64,000 bases of DNA from contig NZ_VIUE01000030.1 in NCBI RefSeq assembly GCF_007828215.1, positions 1-64,000 of the forward strand. The letters run 5' to 3'. The notes under the pieces were generated by a model. The model made no database searches. It was given only the letters and a program-made list of their open reading frames with translations, and was not told the origin of the DNA. Below, one piece after another: positions 49,936 to 59,379 of the stretch (positions are counted from its first letter, which is position 1; every line of letters begins with the position of its first letter). The position numbers were made by a program, and so were the translations under genes. The DNA is from Pseudomonas sp. SJZ074 (lineage in GTDB: Bacteria; Pseudomonadota; Gammaproteobacteria; Pseudomonadales; Pseudomonadaceae).

Positions 49936-50562
49936 TTATTTGATCTTCAACAGATCGTTGAATGCGCGGGCACGGCGCGTCACTTCATGAGTGCTGTCGG
50001 CGCCGAACAGGCCATGGACCACTGCCAGCACATCGACACCATGGGCCACCAACGGGGCGGCGTTCTCCAGGGTGATGCCGCCGATGGCACATATCGGTAC
50101 ATGCAGTTTGAGGCGGGCTTGTTCGAGCAGTTCAAGGTTGGCGCTGGGTGCACCGGGCTTGGTGTTGGAATTGAAGAAGCGGCCGAAGGCGACGTAGCTC
50201 GCGCCTTCGGCGGCGGCCCGCGCAGCCAGTTCCAGGCTGGCGTGGCAGGTCGACCCGATGATCGCCTTGTGCCCGAGCAATGCCCGCACCGGCGCCAACG
50301 GCCCATCGGTTTGTCCCAGGTGCACGCCGACGCCCAGGCGCGCGGCCAGTTCGGCGTCGTCGTTGATGATCAACCGGGTCTTGTAGCGCTCGCACAGGTC
50401 ACGCAGGGCTTCGGCTTCGCGCAGGCGTCGGGCCTCGTCGCTGCTTTTATCGCGGTATTGCAGCAGGGTGACGCCGCCTTCCAGTGCCGCTTCTACGTAG
50501 GCGAGGAATTTACCGGCCAGCAACTGGCTATCAGTGATGGCATAGAGGCCACGTAATTTCAT
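49936..50562 (-). CDS. thiE: Thiamine-phosphate synthase
   Basis: ThiE joins HMP pyrophosphate and thiazole phosphate to form thiamine phosphate. The 208-residue TIM-barrel protein has LLQYRDKSSDEARRL, LIINDDAELAARLGVGVHLG-Q and the phosphate-binding CAIGGITLENAAPLVAHG. I chose the ATG at 50562 (MKLRGLYAITDS). I see no TPP riboswitch upstream of thiD; in pseudomonads that element normally precedes thiC. Confidence 0.95.
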   Translation of the reverse strand: MKLRGLYAITDSQLLAGKFLAYVEAALEGGVTLLQYRDKSSDEARRLREAEALRDLCERYKTRLIINDDAELAARLGVGVHLGQTDGPLAPVRALLGHKAIIGSTCHASLELAARAAAEGASYVAFGRFFNSNTKPGAPSANLELLEQARLKLHVPICAIGGITLENAAPLVAHGVDVLAVVHGLFGADSTHEVTRRARAFNDLLKIK

Positions 50563-50607
50563 TCCACTGCCCTCTGTTTCTGGCAAAAAATGTGACTGGC
50601 AAAAATG

Positions 50608-51405
50608 TTACGAGCAGAAATCCAGCGGCAGGCGACGTGGCACGAACTGGCCTTTGCCCAGTTTTTCGGCATCGCGCAGGGTGCGCCAGGTGTAGTCCAG
50701 GGCGCTGCGCACGGCGCTGGCGAGCTGTTCGCCCTGGGCCAATCGACCGGCCAGGGCGCTGGCCAGGGTGCAGCCGGAACCATGGTAGCTGCCGGGCAAG
50801 CGCTGGCAGGTAAATGTCTCGCGGCGACCGTCACGGCTGTACAGGCGATTATGGACTTCATGTTCGTCGCCATGCCCGCCGGTGATCAACAGGTGTTTGA
50901 CGAAGGGCAGCAGTTTTTCGGCGCACTCATCGGCGCTGCCCTCGGGCAGTTCGGCGAGGATGCGGGCTTCCGGCAGGTTCGGGGTGGCAATGATCGACAA
51001 AGGCAACAGGCGTTCGCGCATGGCATAGCCGACTTCATCCTTGCCCAGGCGACCACCGCCGCCGGCGCGCAGCACCGGGTCGCAGACCGTCGGCAAATGC
51101 GGATGCGCCTGGAGCAGTTCGACCACGGTGTCGACCATCTCCAGGGATCCGAGCATGCCCAGCTTGACCGCCGCCACCGACGAATCGTTGAGCACGGCAT
51201 TGGCTTGCGCCAGGACCCACTCGCGATCGAGTACGCGGAAGTCGCTTACGTTCACCGTGTCTTGCACGGTTAGCGCTGTAACGGCCGGGGCGGCATGGCA
51301 ACCCTGGGCGAGCAGGGCTTCGATATCTGCCTGCAAGCCGGCGCCACCACTGGGGTCGTGGCCGGAGAGACAGAGGACAACGGGACGAGAGCTGTAGATA
51401 TTCAT
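50608..51405 (-). CDS. thiD: Hydroxymethylpyrimidine/phosphomethylpyrimidine kinase
   Basis: ThiD phosphorylates HMP and HMP-phosphate for thiamine synthesis. The 265-residue ribokinase-fold protein has SGHDPSGGAGLQADIEAL at the N-terminus, AVTALTVQDT, and the C-terminal GSGCTLASALAGRLAQG anion hole. I chose the ATG at 51405; the frame upstream lacks family residues. It is divergent from ladS. Confidence 0.96.
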   Translation of the reverse strand: MNIYSSRPVVLCLSGHDPSGGAGLQADIEALLAQGCHAAPAVTALTVQDTVNVSDFRVLDREWVLAQANAVLNDSSVAAVKLGMLGSLEMVDTVVELLQAHPHLPTVCDPVLRAGGGGRLGKDEVGYAMRERLLPLSIIATPNLPEARILAELPEGSADECAEKLLPFVKHLLITGGHGDEHEVHNRLYSRDGRRETFTCQRLPGSYHGSGCTLASALAGRLAQGEQLASAVRSALDYTWRTLRDAEKLGKGQFVPRRLPLDFCS

Positions 51406-51706
51406 GGTGCGCGAGCTTACCACCAAACCTCTTCGGTCGGCGCCACCGTTAAATTTCCCGGCCATTGGGTAAGCGTGTGCCGACGCAGCGTGGCTCCTTG
51501 GCTCGAAGCAACAGCTCTATCTCAATGCTTTGCTCTGGAACGCCCGTTCTAGAGCCTTCTGTCGGAGAAATTTCAATGGTGCAAGTTGGCCATCAACGGC
51601 TATGCTAAGGATGGATCCAACTCAATAACAGGTAATGCCGGCTTTACGTCTACTCAGGGAATGGGGGGCTTCCTGACTCAACCGGACAGGCCACGCTGGG
51701 GCTTAA
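51406..51706. other. Divergent spacer thiD-ladS (301 bases)
   Basis: This spacer should hold both promoters. A TATGCT hexamer at 51601-51606 could be a -10 box for ladS, leaving a leader of about 95 bases, but no -35 box supports it. I see no riboswitch, repeat or extra gene. Confidence 0.4.
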
Positions 51707-54091
51707 ATGCGCTATTTGCTGATGTTGCTGCTGTGCTTGTCCCCCCTGGCAAGTGCCCTCGAATTCGATGAGTCCACCCAAAGCCTGCCGCTGGGCCAGG
51801 CGCTGCAAGTATTCGAAGACGCAAATGGCACCGCCACCATCGACGACGTGCTGGCCGAGGCCGCAGCCGGTCGCTTCAAGTCCCAGGACAAGGAAACGCT
51901 GAATGCCGGTTACTCGCGGTCGGCGTTCTGGTTGAAAATCGACCTTCACTACCGCCCACACAATGTGGATGCCCAGCGCACCTGGTTGTTGGAGCTGGCC
52001 TATCCGCCATTGGATCACCTCGATCTGTATCTGCCTGATGTCGGCGGCGTTTATCGCCTGGTCCGCCAGACCGGCGATGCGCTGCCGTTCGGCGCCCGGG
52101 AAATTCGTCAGAACAGCTACCTGTTCAGCCTCGATTTTATCCCCGATCAGCACCAGGTCGTTTATCTGCGCCTGCAGAGCGAGGGATCGATCCAGGCGCC
52201 GCTGACGCTCTGGTCCAGCACTGCTTTTCTCGAACAGCAGCCGGTGCGCTTGTATGTGCTGGGGATCATCTATGGCGTACTGCTGGGCATGCTGGTGTAC
52301 AACCTGTTCATCTACCTCAGTGTGCGGGACACCAGTTACCTCTATTACATCGTCTACATTGCCTCGTTCGGCCTGTACCAGTTGTCGGTCAACGGTGCCG
52401 CCGCCGAGTATTTCTGGCCGGACAATCCCTGGTGGACCAACGCCGCGACACCGTTCTTCATTGGCTGCGCGGGCCTGTTCGGCAGCCAGTTTGCCCGCAG
52501 CTTCCTGCAAACCGGCCAACATAGCCGTTGGCTCGATCGCCTGCTGTTGGGGCTGATCGTCTTCAGCGCAGGGGTGGTGGGGCTGTCGCTGATGGCCAGC
52601 TACGCCCTGGCACTACGCCTGGCGACGGCGTTGGCGCTGGTGTTCACCGTGGTGATTTTTGCCGCCGGCCTGTTCGCCTGGTGGCGTGGGCTGAGGGTGG
52701 CGCGTTACTTCATCATTGCCTGGTCGGCCTTCTTGCTGGGAGGCATCGTCAACACCCTGATGGTGCTTGGTTACCTGCCAAATGTGTTCCTGACCATGTA
52801 CGCCAGCCAGATCGGCTCGGCCATCGAAGTGGCGTTGTTGTCCCTGGCCCTGGCCGACCGCATCAATGCCATGCGCGAGCAACAGGCCCAGACCCTGCTG
52901 GATGCCGGGCAGAAGCTGGAAGTGCTCAACCAGCAACTGGCCCATGGCAACAAGCTCAAGGACGAGTTTCTCGCGACCCTGACCCATGAACTGCGCACGC
53001 CCATGAATGGCGTAATTGGCTCGCTGGAGTTGATGGAAACCGTCGAGATGGACGAGGAACTGACCCAGTACCAACAGACCGCCGCTGGTTCGGCGCGGGA
53101 TATGATGCGCATGGTCAACGGCATGCTGACCCTCACGGAATTGCAGGCCGGCAAGCTCAAGGTCAATCCGGCGCCGTTCAGCCTGCGCGGGGTGATCGAT
53201 GTCCTGCAGGTGCAGTTCGCGGCCACTGCCCAGGCCAAGGGCCTGGATTTCAAGGTCGAGATGGCGCCGGGGCTGGCGGATCGACTGCTTGGTGACAGCT
53301 GCAAACTGACCCAGTGCCTGGAATGCCTGCTGGACAACGCCATCAAGTTTACCCGGGTGGGCGGCCTGGCCCTGCGAGTCAGCGGCAAGCCAATGGAACA
53401 TGATCGCTGGGGGGTGTCCTTTGCCGTGACCGACACCGGGATCGGTTTCACCGACCTGGGCGAGGCGACCTTGTACCAGCGCTTCTTCCAGCTCGACGGC
53501 TCCATGACTCGTGAGTACGGCGGCCTGGGCGTGGGCCTGGCGATTTGCAGGCAACTGGTGGGCTTGCTGGGCGGACGCCTGACCCATTCCTCCGAGCCCG
53601 GGCGCGGCAGCCGTTTCCAGCTGGACATCGAGTTTGAAATGGCCTTGCCGATGCCGGGCCCCACGCCGTTTCCGTTCAACAGAAGGCACGGTAGCCGTCA
53701 GCCCCAGGACTGTACGGTGTTGCTGGCCGATGACGACAGCATCGATCAACTGGTCATGCGCGGCATGCTGCTCAAGCTGGGCTACCGGGTGCGCACCGCC
53801 GACAGTGGCCATGGGGCGCTGGAGATGTTGCGGAACGAGCGTTTCGACGCTGTAGTACTCGATTGCCAGTCGCCACCGTTGGACGGCGTGTCGGTCTGTT
53901 GCCAGATCCGTACCCTGGCCGGCTGTGAGGATTTGCCGGTGCTGGTGGTCGCTCCGAACCTGGACCCGAATGGTTGCCCGGCGGGCGCGTTGGTCGATTA
54001 CCTGGGTAAACCAGTGAAATTCGAGGTTCTGCAGGCGATTTTGCAGCGTCGTGTGTTGTGTCCGAGACAGGGTGAAAGCGCCGACATTTAG
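51707..54091 (+). CDS. ladS: Hybrid sensor histidine kinase LadS
   Basis: The 794-residue protein has the architecture, length and thiD neighbourhood of LadS, which in P. aeruginosa promotes GacS/GacA output (RsmY/RsmZ) and responds to calcium. A signal peptide (1-18) is followed by a periplasmic 7TMR-DISMED2 sensor (about 20-170), seven membrane helices (about 180-385), a HisKA domain with H427 in LTHELRTPMNG, an ATPase domain (N544 in DNAIKF, DTGIG 576-580, YGGLGVGLAI) and a receiver domain with D719 in VVLDC and K768 in LGKPV. All phosphorelay residues are present. It stands alone, divergent from thiD and followed by the AidB-like gene. Confidence 0.92.
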   Translation: MRYLLMLLLCLSPLASALEFDESTQSLPLGQALQVFEDANGTATIDDVLAEAAAGRFKSQDKETLNAGYSRSAFWLKIDLHYRPHNVDAQRTWLLELAYPPLDHLDLYLPDVGGVYRLVRQTGDALPFGAREIRQNSYLFSLDFIPDQHQVVYLRLQSEGSIQAPLTLWSSTAFLEQQPVRLYVLGIIYGVLLGMLVYNLFIYLSVRDTSYLYYIVYIASFGLYQLSVNGAAAEYFWPDNPWWTNAATPFFIGCAGLFGSQFARSFLQTGQHSRWLDRLLLGLIVFSAGVVGLSLMASYALALRLATALALVFTVVIFAAGLFAWWRGLRVARYFIIAWSAFLLGGIVNTLMVLGYLPNVFLTMYASQIGSAIEVALLSLALADRINAMREQQAQTLLDAGQKLEVLNQQLAHGNKLKDEFLATLTHELRTPMNGVIGSLELMETVEMDEELTQYQQTAAGSARDMMRMVNGMLTLTELQAGKLKVNPAPFSLRGVIDVLQVQFAATAQAKGLDFKVEMAPGLADRLLGDSCKLTQCLECLLDNAIKFTRVGGLALRVSGKPMEHDRWGVSFAVTDTGIGFTDLGEATLYQRFFQLDGSMTREYGGLGVGLAICRQLVGLLGGRLTHSSEPGRGSRFQLDIEFEMALPMPGPTPFPFNRRHGSRQPQDCTVLLADDDSIDQLVMRGMLLKLGYRVRTADSGHGALEMLRNERFDAVVLDCQSPPLDGVSVCCQIRTLAGCEDLPVLVVAPNLDPNGCPAGALVDYLGKPVKFEVLQAILQRRVLCPRQGESADI

Positions 54092-54164
54092 GCGGGTATG
54101 ACACTTTGTTAAGCCTGGAGGCGGTGCTTAACTGGTTCCTGCTGGCCGACCGAGGAGCCCCGTC

Positions 54165-55814
54165 ATGAACCTGCACCAGTTCGCCGAAACCCACGATGTC
54201 ACCAATCAGCCGCCCTCCCTGGACGGCGCCAATCTGTACCGCATCGACTTGCCACTGCAGCAATGGTCACAGCGTTTCGGTGCCGGCTGGGCCCAGGCAC
54301 GGATCGATGAATACGGTGGGTTGGCCGGTGGGCCGCTGATGGAGGCAGGGTTCCTGGCCAACCAGAATAAGCCGGTGTTTTCCAGCCATGACCGCTATGG
54401 TCATCGCATCGATCTGGTGGAATTTCATCCGGCTTATCATCAGTTGATGCGGACCGCCATCGAACATGGCCTGCCCAGCCTGCCCTGGGCCCATCCGCAA
54501 CCCGGTGCCCACGTGGCCCGGGCTTCGATGACGTATCTGCACAGCCAGGCCGAAGCCGGCACGGGCTGCCCGCTGACCATGACCTTTGCCAGCGTCCCGG
54601 CGCTGCGCCTGCAACCGGATCTGGCCGAGCGCTGGCTGCCGAAAGTGCTCGCCACCGAGTATGACCCGCGCAATGTCGGCATGGCCCACAAGACCGGGGT
54701 CACCCTTGGCATGGCCATGACCGAGAAACAGGGCGGTACCGATGTGCGGGCCAATACCACCAAGGCTTTTCCGGTGGGCGCCCGGGGGCCGGGCCAGGCC
54801 TATGAACTGGTAGGCCACAAGTGGTTCTGTTCGGCGCCGATGTGCGATGCCTTCCTGACCCTGGCCCAGACCGACAAGGGGCTGACCTGTTTCCTGCTGC
54901 CGCGCCATCGTCCGGACGACACCCGCAACCAGTTCTACATCCAGCGCCTGAAAAACAAGCTGGGCAACTGTTCCAATGCTTCCAGCGAAGTCGAGTTCCG
55001 CGGTGCCCTGGCCTGGATGGTCGGTGAGGAAGGGCGAGGCGTGCCGACCATTATCGAGATGGTCGCCATGACCCGCTTCGATTGCATGGTCGGCTCCAGC
55101 GCCCTGATGCGCCAGGCGCTGACCCAGGCCAGCCATCACTGCGCTCATCGCACCGTCGGCGGCAAGCTGTTGAGTGAGCAGCCCTTGATGCAAAACGTGC
55201 TGGCCGACCTGGCGCTGGAAAGCGAGTCCGCGTTGGCCTTGAGTTTGCGCATGGGCCGGGCGCTGGATCATTTGAGTGACGAGCACGAAGCCAAGTTCGC
55301 CCGGCTGGTGACGGCGGTTGGCAAGTACTGGATCTGCAAGCGCGCCCCCGCGATGATCAATGAAGCCGCCGAGTGCATGGGCGGTGCCGGGTATGTCGAA
55401 GACAGCATCCTGCCGCGCCTGTACCGGGAGGCGCCGGTCAATTCGACGTGGGAAGGTTCTGGCAATGTGCAATGCCTCGACGTGTTGCGAGCCCTGTCCA
55501 AGGAGCCCGGGGTGCTTGAGGTGCTGTTCAGCGAATTGGGTGACGGTCATGGCGATAAACGCCTGGCTGGCCATATCAATCAACTGCATGGGACGTTCAA
55601 GGACACCGGCGACATCCAGTACCGCGCCCGACAGTTGACCGAAGACATCGCCGTGGGCCTGCAAGCCCGGTTGTTGCTCGAGGCGGGGAACAGTGAGGTC
55701 AGCGATGCTTTTATTGCCAGCCGCCTGGGCTCGACTGGTCGGGTCTACGGTGCCTTGCCGCGAGGCCTGAATGTGGAAGCCATCGTGACGCGCTCGACCC
55801 CGCAGGGTTTCTGA
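54165..55814 (+). CDS. AidB-like acyl-CoA dehydrogenase
   Basis: The 549-residue flavoprotein matches the AidB branch of the acyl-CoA dehydrogenase family: MGLAH-like KTGVTLGMAMTEKQGGTDVRANTT, the FCSAPMCDAFLTLAQ strand and the C-terminal AECMGGAGYVEDSILPRLYREAP. E. coli AidB is an alkylation-induced protein that binds DNA and FAD. The AidB-typical RNxGxxxKTG segment (PRNVGMAHKTGVTLG) is present. Its role in alkylation defence here is inferred; an alkylpurine glycosylase gene is at 20.2 kb. Confidence 0.87.
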   Translation: MNLHQFAETHDVTNQPPSLDGANLYRIDLPLQQWSQRFGAGWAQARIDEYGGLAGGPLMEAGFLANQNKPVFSSHDRYGHRIDLVEFHPAYHQLMRTAIEHGLPSLPWAHPQPGAHVARASMTYLHSQAEAGTGCPLTMTFASVPALRLQPDLAERWLPKVLATEYDPRNVGMAHKTGVTLGMAMTEKQGGTDVRANTTKAFPVGARGPGQAYELVGHKWFCSAPMCDAFLTLAQTDKGLTCFLLPRHRPDDTRNQFYIQRLKNKLGNCSNASSEVEFRGALAWMVGEEGRGVPTIIEMVAMTRFDCMVGSSALMRQALTQASHHCAHRTVGGKLLSEQPLMQNVLADLALESESALALSLRMGRALDHLSDEHEAKFARLVTAVGKYWICKRAPAMINEAAECMGGAGYVEDSILPRLYREAPVNSTWEGSGNVQCLDVLRALSKEPGVLEVLFSELGDGHGDKRLAGHINQLHGTFKDTGDIQYRARQLTEDIAVGLQARLLLEAGNSEVSDAFIASRLGSTGRVYGALPRGLNVEAIVTRSTPQGF

Positions 55815-55838
55815 AAGTCTGCGACAAGCACCACCTCC

Positions 55839-55931
55839 TTGTGGGAGCGAGCCTGCTCGCGAAGGCGTCGGCACATCCAGCATCGATGCAAGCTGGCCCA
55901 CCGCTATCGCGAGCAAGGCTCGTTCCCACAG
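55839..55931. repeat. REP doublet 9 (degenerate)
   Basis: The left unit is the GTGGGAGCGAGCCTGCTCGC variant, and the right unit reads GAGCAAGGCTCGTTCCCACA, diverged from the consensus at several positions. It lies after the AidB-like gene. Confidence 0.8.
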
Positions 55932-56059
55932 GGGGAATGGTGTGCGCGACAGGCTGCGGGTGCCTTCGGTCAGGGTGGGTGTCCAACACGCCACTGTTCC
56001 CGTAGGGCGACGATGCAGGCAAGATGAAAGCCTGCAAGTCAGAACACAGGAAGCTGATC

Positions 56060-57523
56060 GTGACCGAAGCGTTTATTGTCGTTCAAACCGCCGAACAAGC
56101 CGTGGATCGCCTGGCGGCCCTGCACGAGCGTGCGACCACCGCGTTGAATCAGGCGCTTATGCGCTACCTCAAGGACCGCATCGAGCCGGATGCCGAGCAA
56201 CGTGCGCTGTTTCGTTATCCGGCCCTGCGCCTGACTTATCACTGCCACGGCGAAGTTCCGCAAACCACCCGCGCTTATGCCAAGGTCCAGTTGCCGGGTA
56301 CCTACAGCGTCACCGTCACCCACCCTGCCGCGTTCCGCAAATACCTGCTCGAACAACTGGTCCCACTGATGCATGACTTTACCGTCACCGTGGAAGTGGG
56401 TGTCAGCGAGCAGAACATTCCCTACCCCTATGTAGTGGAGCAGGGTGATGAACTGGCAGGTTCCGGTGTGACGGCGGCGGTGCTGGCGCGGGTATTCCCC
56501 AGCACCGACCTGTCGGCCGCCACCGATGGCATCGCCGACGGCCTCTACGATTGGGAGAACACCGACCCGCTGCCCCTGTCGCTGTTCGACGCGGCCCGCG
56601 TGGACTTTTCCCTGCGCCGTCTGGTGCATTACACCGGCAGCGATTGGCGGCATGTGCAACCGTGGATTTTGCTGACCAACTACCATCGCTATGTCGACCA
56701 GTTCATCGTCCATGGCCTGGAACAGTTGCGCAGCGATCCGCGCTTCGTGCGCATGGTCCTGCCGGGCAATGTGATCATCGACAAGCACATGGACCACAGC
56801 GAAGCCTCGGCCATCGCCGCCGGCGTGGTCTGGCACCGCTACCAGATGCCGGCCTATCACCTGCAAGCCAACGACGGCCATGGCGTGACCCTGGTGAACA
56901 TCGGTGTCGGCCCTTCCAATGCCAAGAACATCACCGACCATCTGGCCGTGCTGCGACCTCATTGCTGGCTGATGATCGGTCATTGCGGCGGTCTGCGGCA
57001 GTCCCAGACCATCGGCGACTACGTGCTGGCCCACGCCTACATGCGCCGTGATGGCATCCTCGACCGGGTGGTGCCACCAAACATCCCGATTCCCGCTCTG
57101 GCAGAAGTGCAACTGGCGCTGCAGCAAGCCGCGGCGAATATCACCGGCGAAAAAGGCGATGAGCTGAAGAAACGCCTGCGCACCGGCACCGTGCTGACCT
57201 ACGACGACCGCAACTGGGAGCTGCGCTGGGCTCAGGAGCGTCCGCTGATCAACCTGTCTCGCGCCGTGGCGGTGGACATGGAAAGCGGCACCATCGCCGC
57301 CCAGGGGTATCGTCTGCGGGTGCCCTATGGCACGTTGCTGTGTGTCTCGGACAAACCGCTGCACAGCGAGATCAAGCTGCCGGGCTCGGCCAACGCGTTC
57401 TATGAACGGGCGGTCAACCAGCATCTGAAAATCGGTATCGAGGCGCTGGACCTGCTGCGCACCGAGCTCAATTCGTTGCACTCGCGCAAACTGCGCAGCT
57501 TCGACGAGCCGCCGTTCCGCTAA
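56060..57523 (+). CDS. amn: AMP nucleosidase
   Basis: Amn cleaves AMP to adenine and ribose 5-phosphate and helps regulate the adenylate pool. The 487-residue protein has the N-terminal AMP-nucleosidase domain (FRYPALRLTYHCHGEVP, HPAAFRKYLLEQL) and a C-terminal purine phosphorylase-like domain (VTLVNIGVGPSNAKNITDHL, GHCGGLRQSQTIGDYVLAHA, AVDMESGTIAAQGYRLR). I prefer the GTG at 56060, seven bases after AGGAA, giving a length close to E. coli Amn; an ATG at 56024 adds twelve residues. Confidence 0.94.
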   Translation: MTEAFIVVQTAEQAVDRLAALHERATTALNQALMRYLKDRIEPDAEQRALFRYPALRLTYHCHGEVPQTTRAYAKVQLPGTYSVTVTHPAAFRKYLLEQLVPLMHDFTVTVEVGVSEQNIPYPYVVEQGDELAGSGVTAAVLARVFPSTDLSAATDGIADGLYDWENTDPLPLSLFDAARVDFSLRRLVHYTGSDWRHVQPWILLTNYHRYVDQFIVHGLEQLRSDPRFVRMVLPGNVIIDKHMDHSEASAIAAGVVWHRYQMPAYHLQANDGHGVTLVNIGVGPSNAKNITDHLAVLRPHCWLMIGHCGGLRQSQTIGDYVLAHAYMRRDGILDRVVPPNIPIPALAEVQLALQQAAANITGEKGDELKKRLRTGTVLTYDDRNWELRWAQERPLINLSRAVAVDMESGTIAAQGYRLRVPYGTLLCVSDKPLHSEIKLPGSANAFYERAVNQHLKIGIEALDLLRTELNSLHSRKLRSFDEPPFR

Positions 57524-57593
57524 TACGGCGGTGGTTATTTAGCGGTCAGGCCACTAGCATTGGCGGCCCTGACCGTTAGATGTTGTATCCGCC

Positions 57594-58229
57594 ATGTCCC
57601 GTCCTCCACGCCCTGCTTCCCGTCGCCCTGGCGCGAAGCCTCCAGCCGCCGCGCCGCGCCGTGTGGCGAAGGCGGCCCCGGCCGAGCCGAAGCTGATTCT
57701 GTTCAACAAGCCTTTCGATGTTCTGACCCAGTTCAGCGATGGCGAGGGGCGGGCGACGCTCAAGGATTTTATCGACATTCCGGGCATCTACCCGGCCGGG
57801 CGGTTGGATCGCGACAGCGAAGGGTTGTTGTTGCTCACCAACGACGGACAGTTGCAGGCCCGTATCGCCGACCCCAAGCACAAACTGGCCAAGACCTACT
57901 GGGTACAGGTGGAAGGTGAGCCGAGCGGCGAGCAACTTCAGCGTCTGCGCGAAGGTGTCGAGTTGAACGACGGCATGACGCTGCCCGCCGAGGCGCGACT
58001 GCTGGAGGAGCCGCAGCTGTGGCCGCGCAACCCGCCGGTGCGCTTTCGCAAAAGCGTGCCCACGAGCTGGCTGGAACTGGTCATACGCGAGGGGCGCAAC
58101 CGTCAGGTGCGGCGGATGACCGCAGCCGTGGGGTTGCCGACGTTGCGGCTGGTGCGGGTCAGGATTGGCGATTGGACAATCGAAGGGCTTGACCAGGGCC
58201 AGTGGAAAGAGGTCCCGGCGCGCCTATAG
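57594..58229 (+). CDS. rluE: 23S rRNA pseudouridine synthase RluE-like
   Basis: The 211-residue protein has an N-terminal basic extension (RPPRPASRRPGAKPPAAAP) and the RsuA/RluB-family core LILFNKPFDVLTQFSD and AGRLDRDSEGLLLLTNDG with the catalytic aspartate, then REGRNRQVRRMTAAVG. RluE modifies U2457 in the peptidyl-transferase region of 23S rRNA. Its 3' end overlaps the convergent DUF2788 gene by six bases. Confidence 0.92.
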   Translation: MSRPPRPASRRPGAKPPAAAPRRVAKAAPAEPKLILFNKPFDVLTQFSDGEGRATLKDFIDIPGIYPAGRLDRDSEGLLLLTNDGQLQARIADPKHKLAKTYWVQVEGEPSGEQLQRLREGVELNDGMTLPAEARLLEEPQLWPRNPPVRFRKSVPTSWLELVIREGRNRQVRRMTAAVGLPTLRLVRVRIGDWTIEGLDQGQWKEVPARL

Positions 58230-58433
58230 CGCCCCGGACTCGATCAGGCCGATCACCACGCTCTTGATGACGAACGCCGCCACGCCGAGCCCCAGCACGA
58301 AGAACAGGATGAACGAACCGAAACGCCCGGCCTTGGACTTCTTCGCCAGATCCCAGACGATGAAACCCATGAAAATGATCAGGATGCTGACCAGGCCGGT
58401 CATCATCCACTCTTCGAAAACGACAGGATCCAT
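58224..58433 (-). CDS. DUF2788 small membrane protein
   Basis: This 69-residue protein has two predicted membrane helices (MTGLVSILIIFMGFIVWDLA and FGSFILFFVLGLGVAAFVIK) separated by a basic loop KKSKAGR. It matches DUF2788, a family of short inner-membrane proteins of unknown function. The start follows a GA-rich site. It converges on rluE with a six-base overlap. Confidence 0.85.
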   Translation of the reverse strand: MDPVVFEEWMMTGLVSILIIFMGFIVWDLAKKSKAGRFGSFILFFVLGLGVAAFVIKSVVIGLIESGAL

Positions 58434-58630
58434 CGAAACACTCCGGCGTGGGCGGGGTTGAAAAGGCGGGGCGAGTATACGGCATGGGGGGAGAGCGAGG
58501 GATTGGCCTGCGGCGGTGTGTCGCAGCTATTCATCGCCGGGCCGCCATCATCGTCGGATCGCCGCCCGGAGCGGGCTCGCTCCTACCGTTGAATGCCGTT
58601 GATCAGAAAATCTGGATTTACCACAACCCC

Positions 58631-58721
58631 CTGTGGGAGCGGGCTTGCTCGCGAAAGCGGTGGCTCAGCTTGCATTGATGGTGAATGTGCCGACGCCTTC
58701 GCGAGCAAGCCCGCTCCCACA
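58631..58721. repeat. REP doublet 10 (inverted pair)
   Basis: Inverted CTGTGGGAGCGGGCTTGCTC units lie in the gap between the Lrp-type regulator gene (stop at 58775) and the DUF2788 gene on the minus strand. The rest of this 341-base gap (58434-58774) shows no gene. Confidence 0.88.
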
Positions 58722-58774
58722 CTGGTCCGGGGATCGATGCGACATCTGCGGACGGCGATCCGATGATGGGGCCT

Positions 58775-59254
58775 TCAGTTGCGCAGATGGGTCAACGGCA
58801 ACTCGGTACTGCTGAGCACCTGGTTCAGCACGAAGCTCGAGCGCACGCTGGTGACGCCGTCGATCCGGGTCAGGTGGCCCAGCAACAGTTTCTGGTAGTG
58901 GTCCATGTCCGGCACCACCACCTTGAGCTGGTAGTCCGCGTCCATGCCGGTTACCAAGCTGCATTCCAGCACCTGCGGCAGGTTGCGAATCGCGGCTTCG
59001 AAGTTTTCGAAACGCTCGGGGGTGTGACGGTCCATGCCGATCAACACGTAGGCGGTCAGGCTCAGTCCGAGCATTTTGCGGTCGAGCAATGCGACTTGGC
59101 GAGTAATGTAACCGTCGTCTTCCAACTGTTTGACCCGCCGCGAACAAGGCGAGGGTGACAGCCCGATGCGCTCGGCCAGTTCCTGGTTGGAGATGCGCGC
59201 GTCGCGCTGCAATTCCGCCAGAATGCTAAGGTCGTAACGGTCGAGTTTGCTCAT
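58775..59254 (-). CDS. Lrp/AsnC family transcriptional regulator
   Basis: The 159-residue protein has an N-terminal winged helix-turn-helix (LDRYDLSILAELQRDARI, NQELAERIGLSPSPCSRRVK) and a C-terminal RAM/AsnC effector domain (VPDMDHYQKLLLGHLTRIDGV). Such proteins bind an amino acid and control its metabolism; the ligand here is unknown. No target operon is adjacent, and the next gene upstream is the divergent DUF6515 gene, with a structured RNA in the gap. Confidence 0.92.
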   Translation of the reverse strand: MSKLDRYDLSILAELQRDARISNQELAERIGLSPSPCSRRVKQLEDDGYITRQVALLDRKMLGLSLTAYVLIGMDRHTPERFENFEAAIRNLPQVLECSLVTGMDADYQLKVVVPDMDHYQKLLLGHLTRIDGVTSVRSSFVLNQVLSSTELPLTHLRN

Positions 59255-59379
59255 CGGTCGGGCCTTTATCCTGTTAATTGCGTGGGATTATCTATCCGAG
59301 GGTAAAAATTGCGCAAGCGATGTTTAATCGAGCAATCTTCGCAATCATTGGTCGCCGCCCAGAGCCTATTCTTATCACC

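Noticed and set aside
49936..51706. A TPP riboswitch in front of thiDE
   Set aside because: I looked for the conserved thi-box features upstream of thiD and did not see them. In pseudomonads the element normally precedes thiC.
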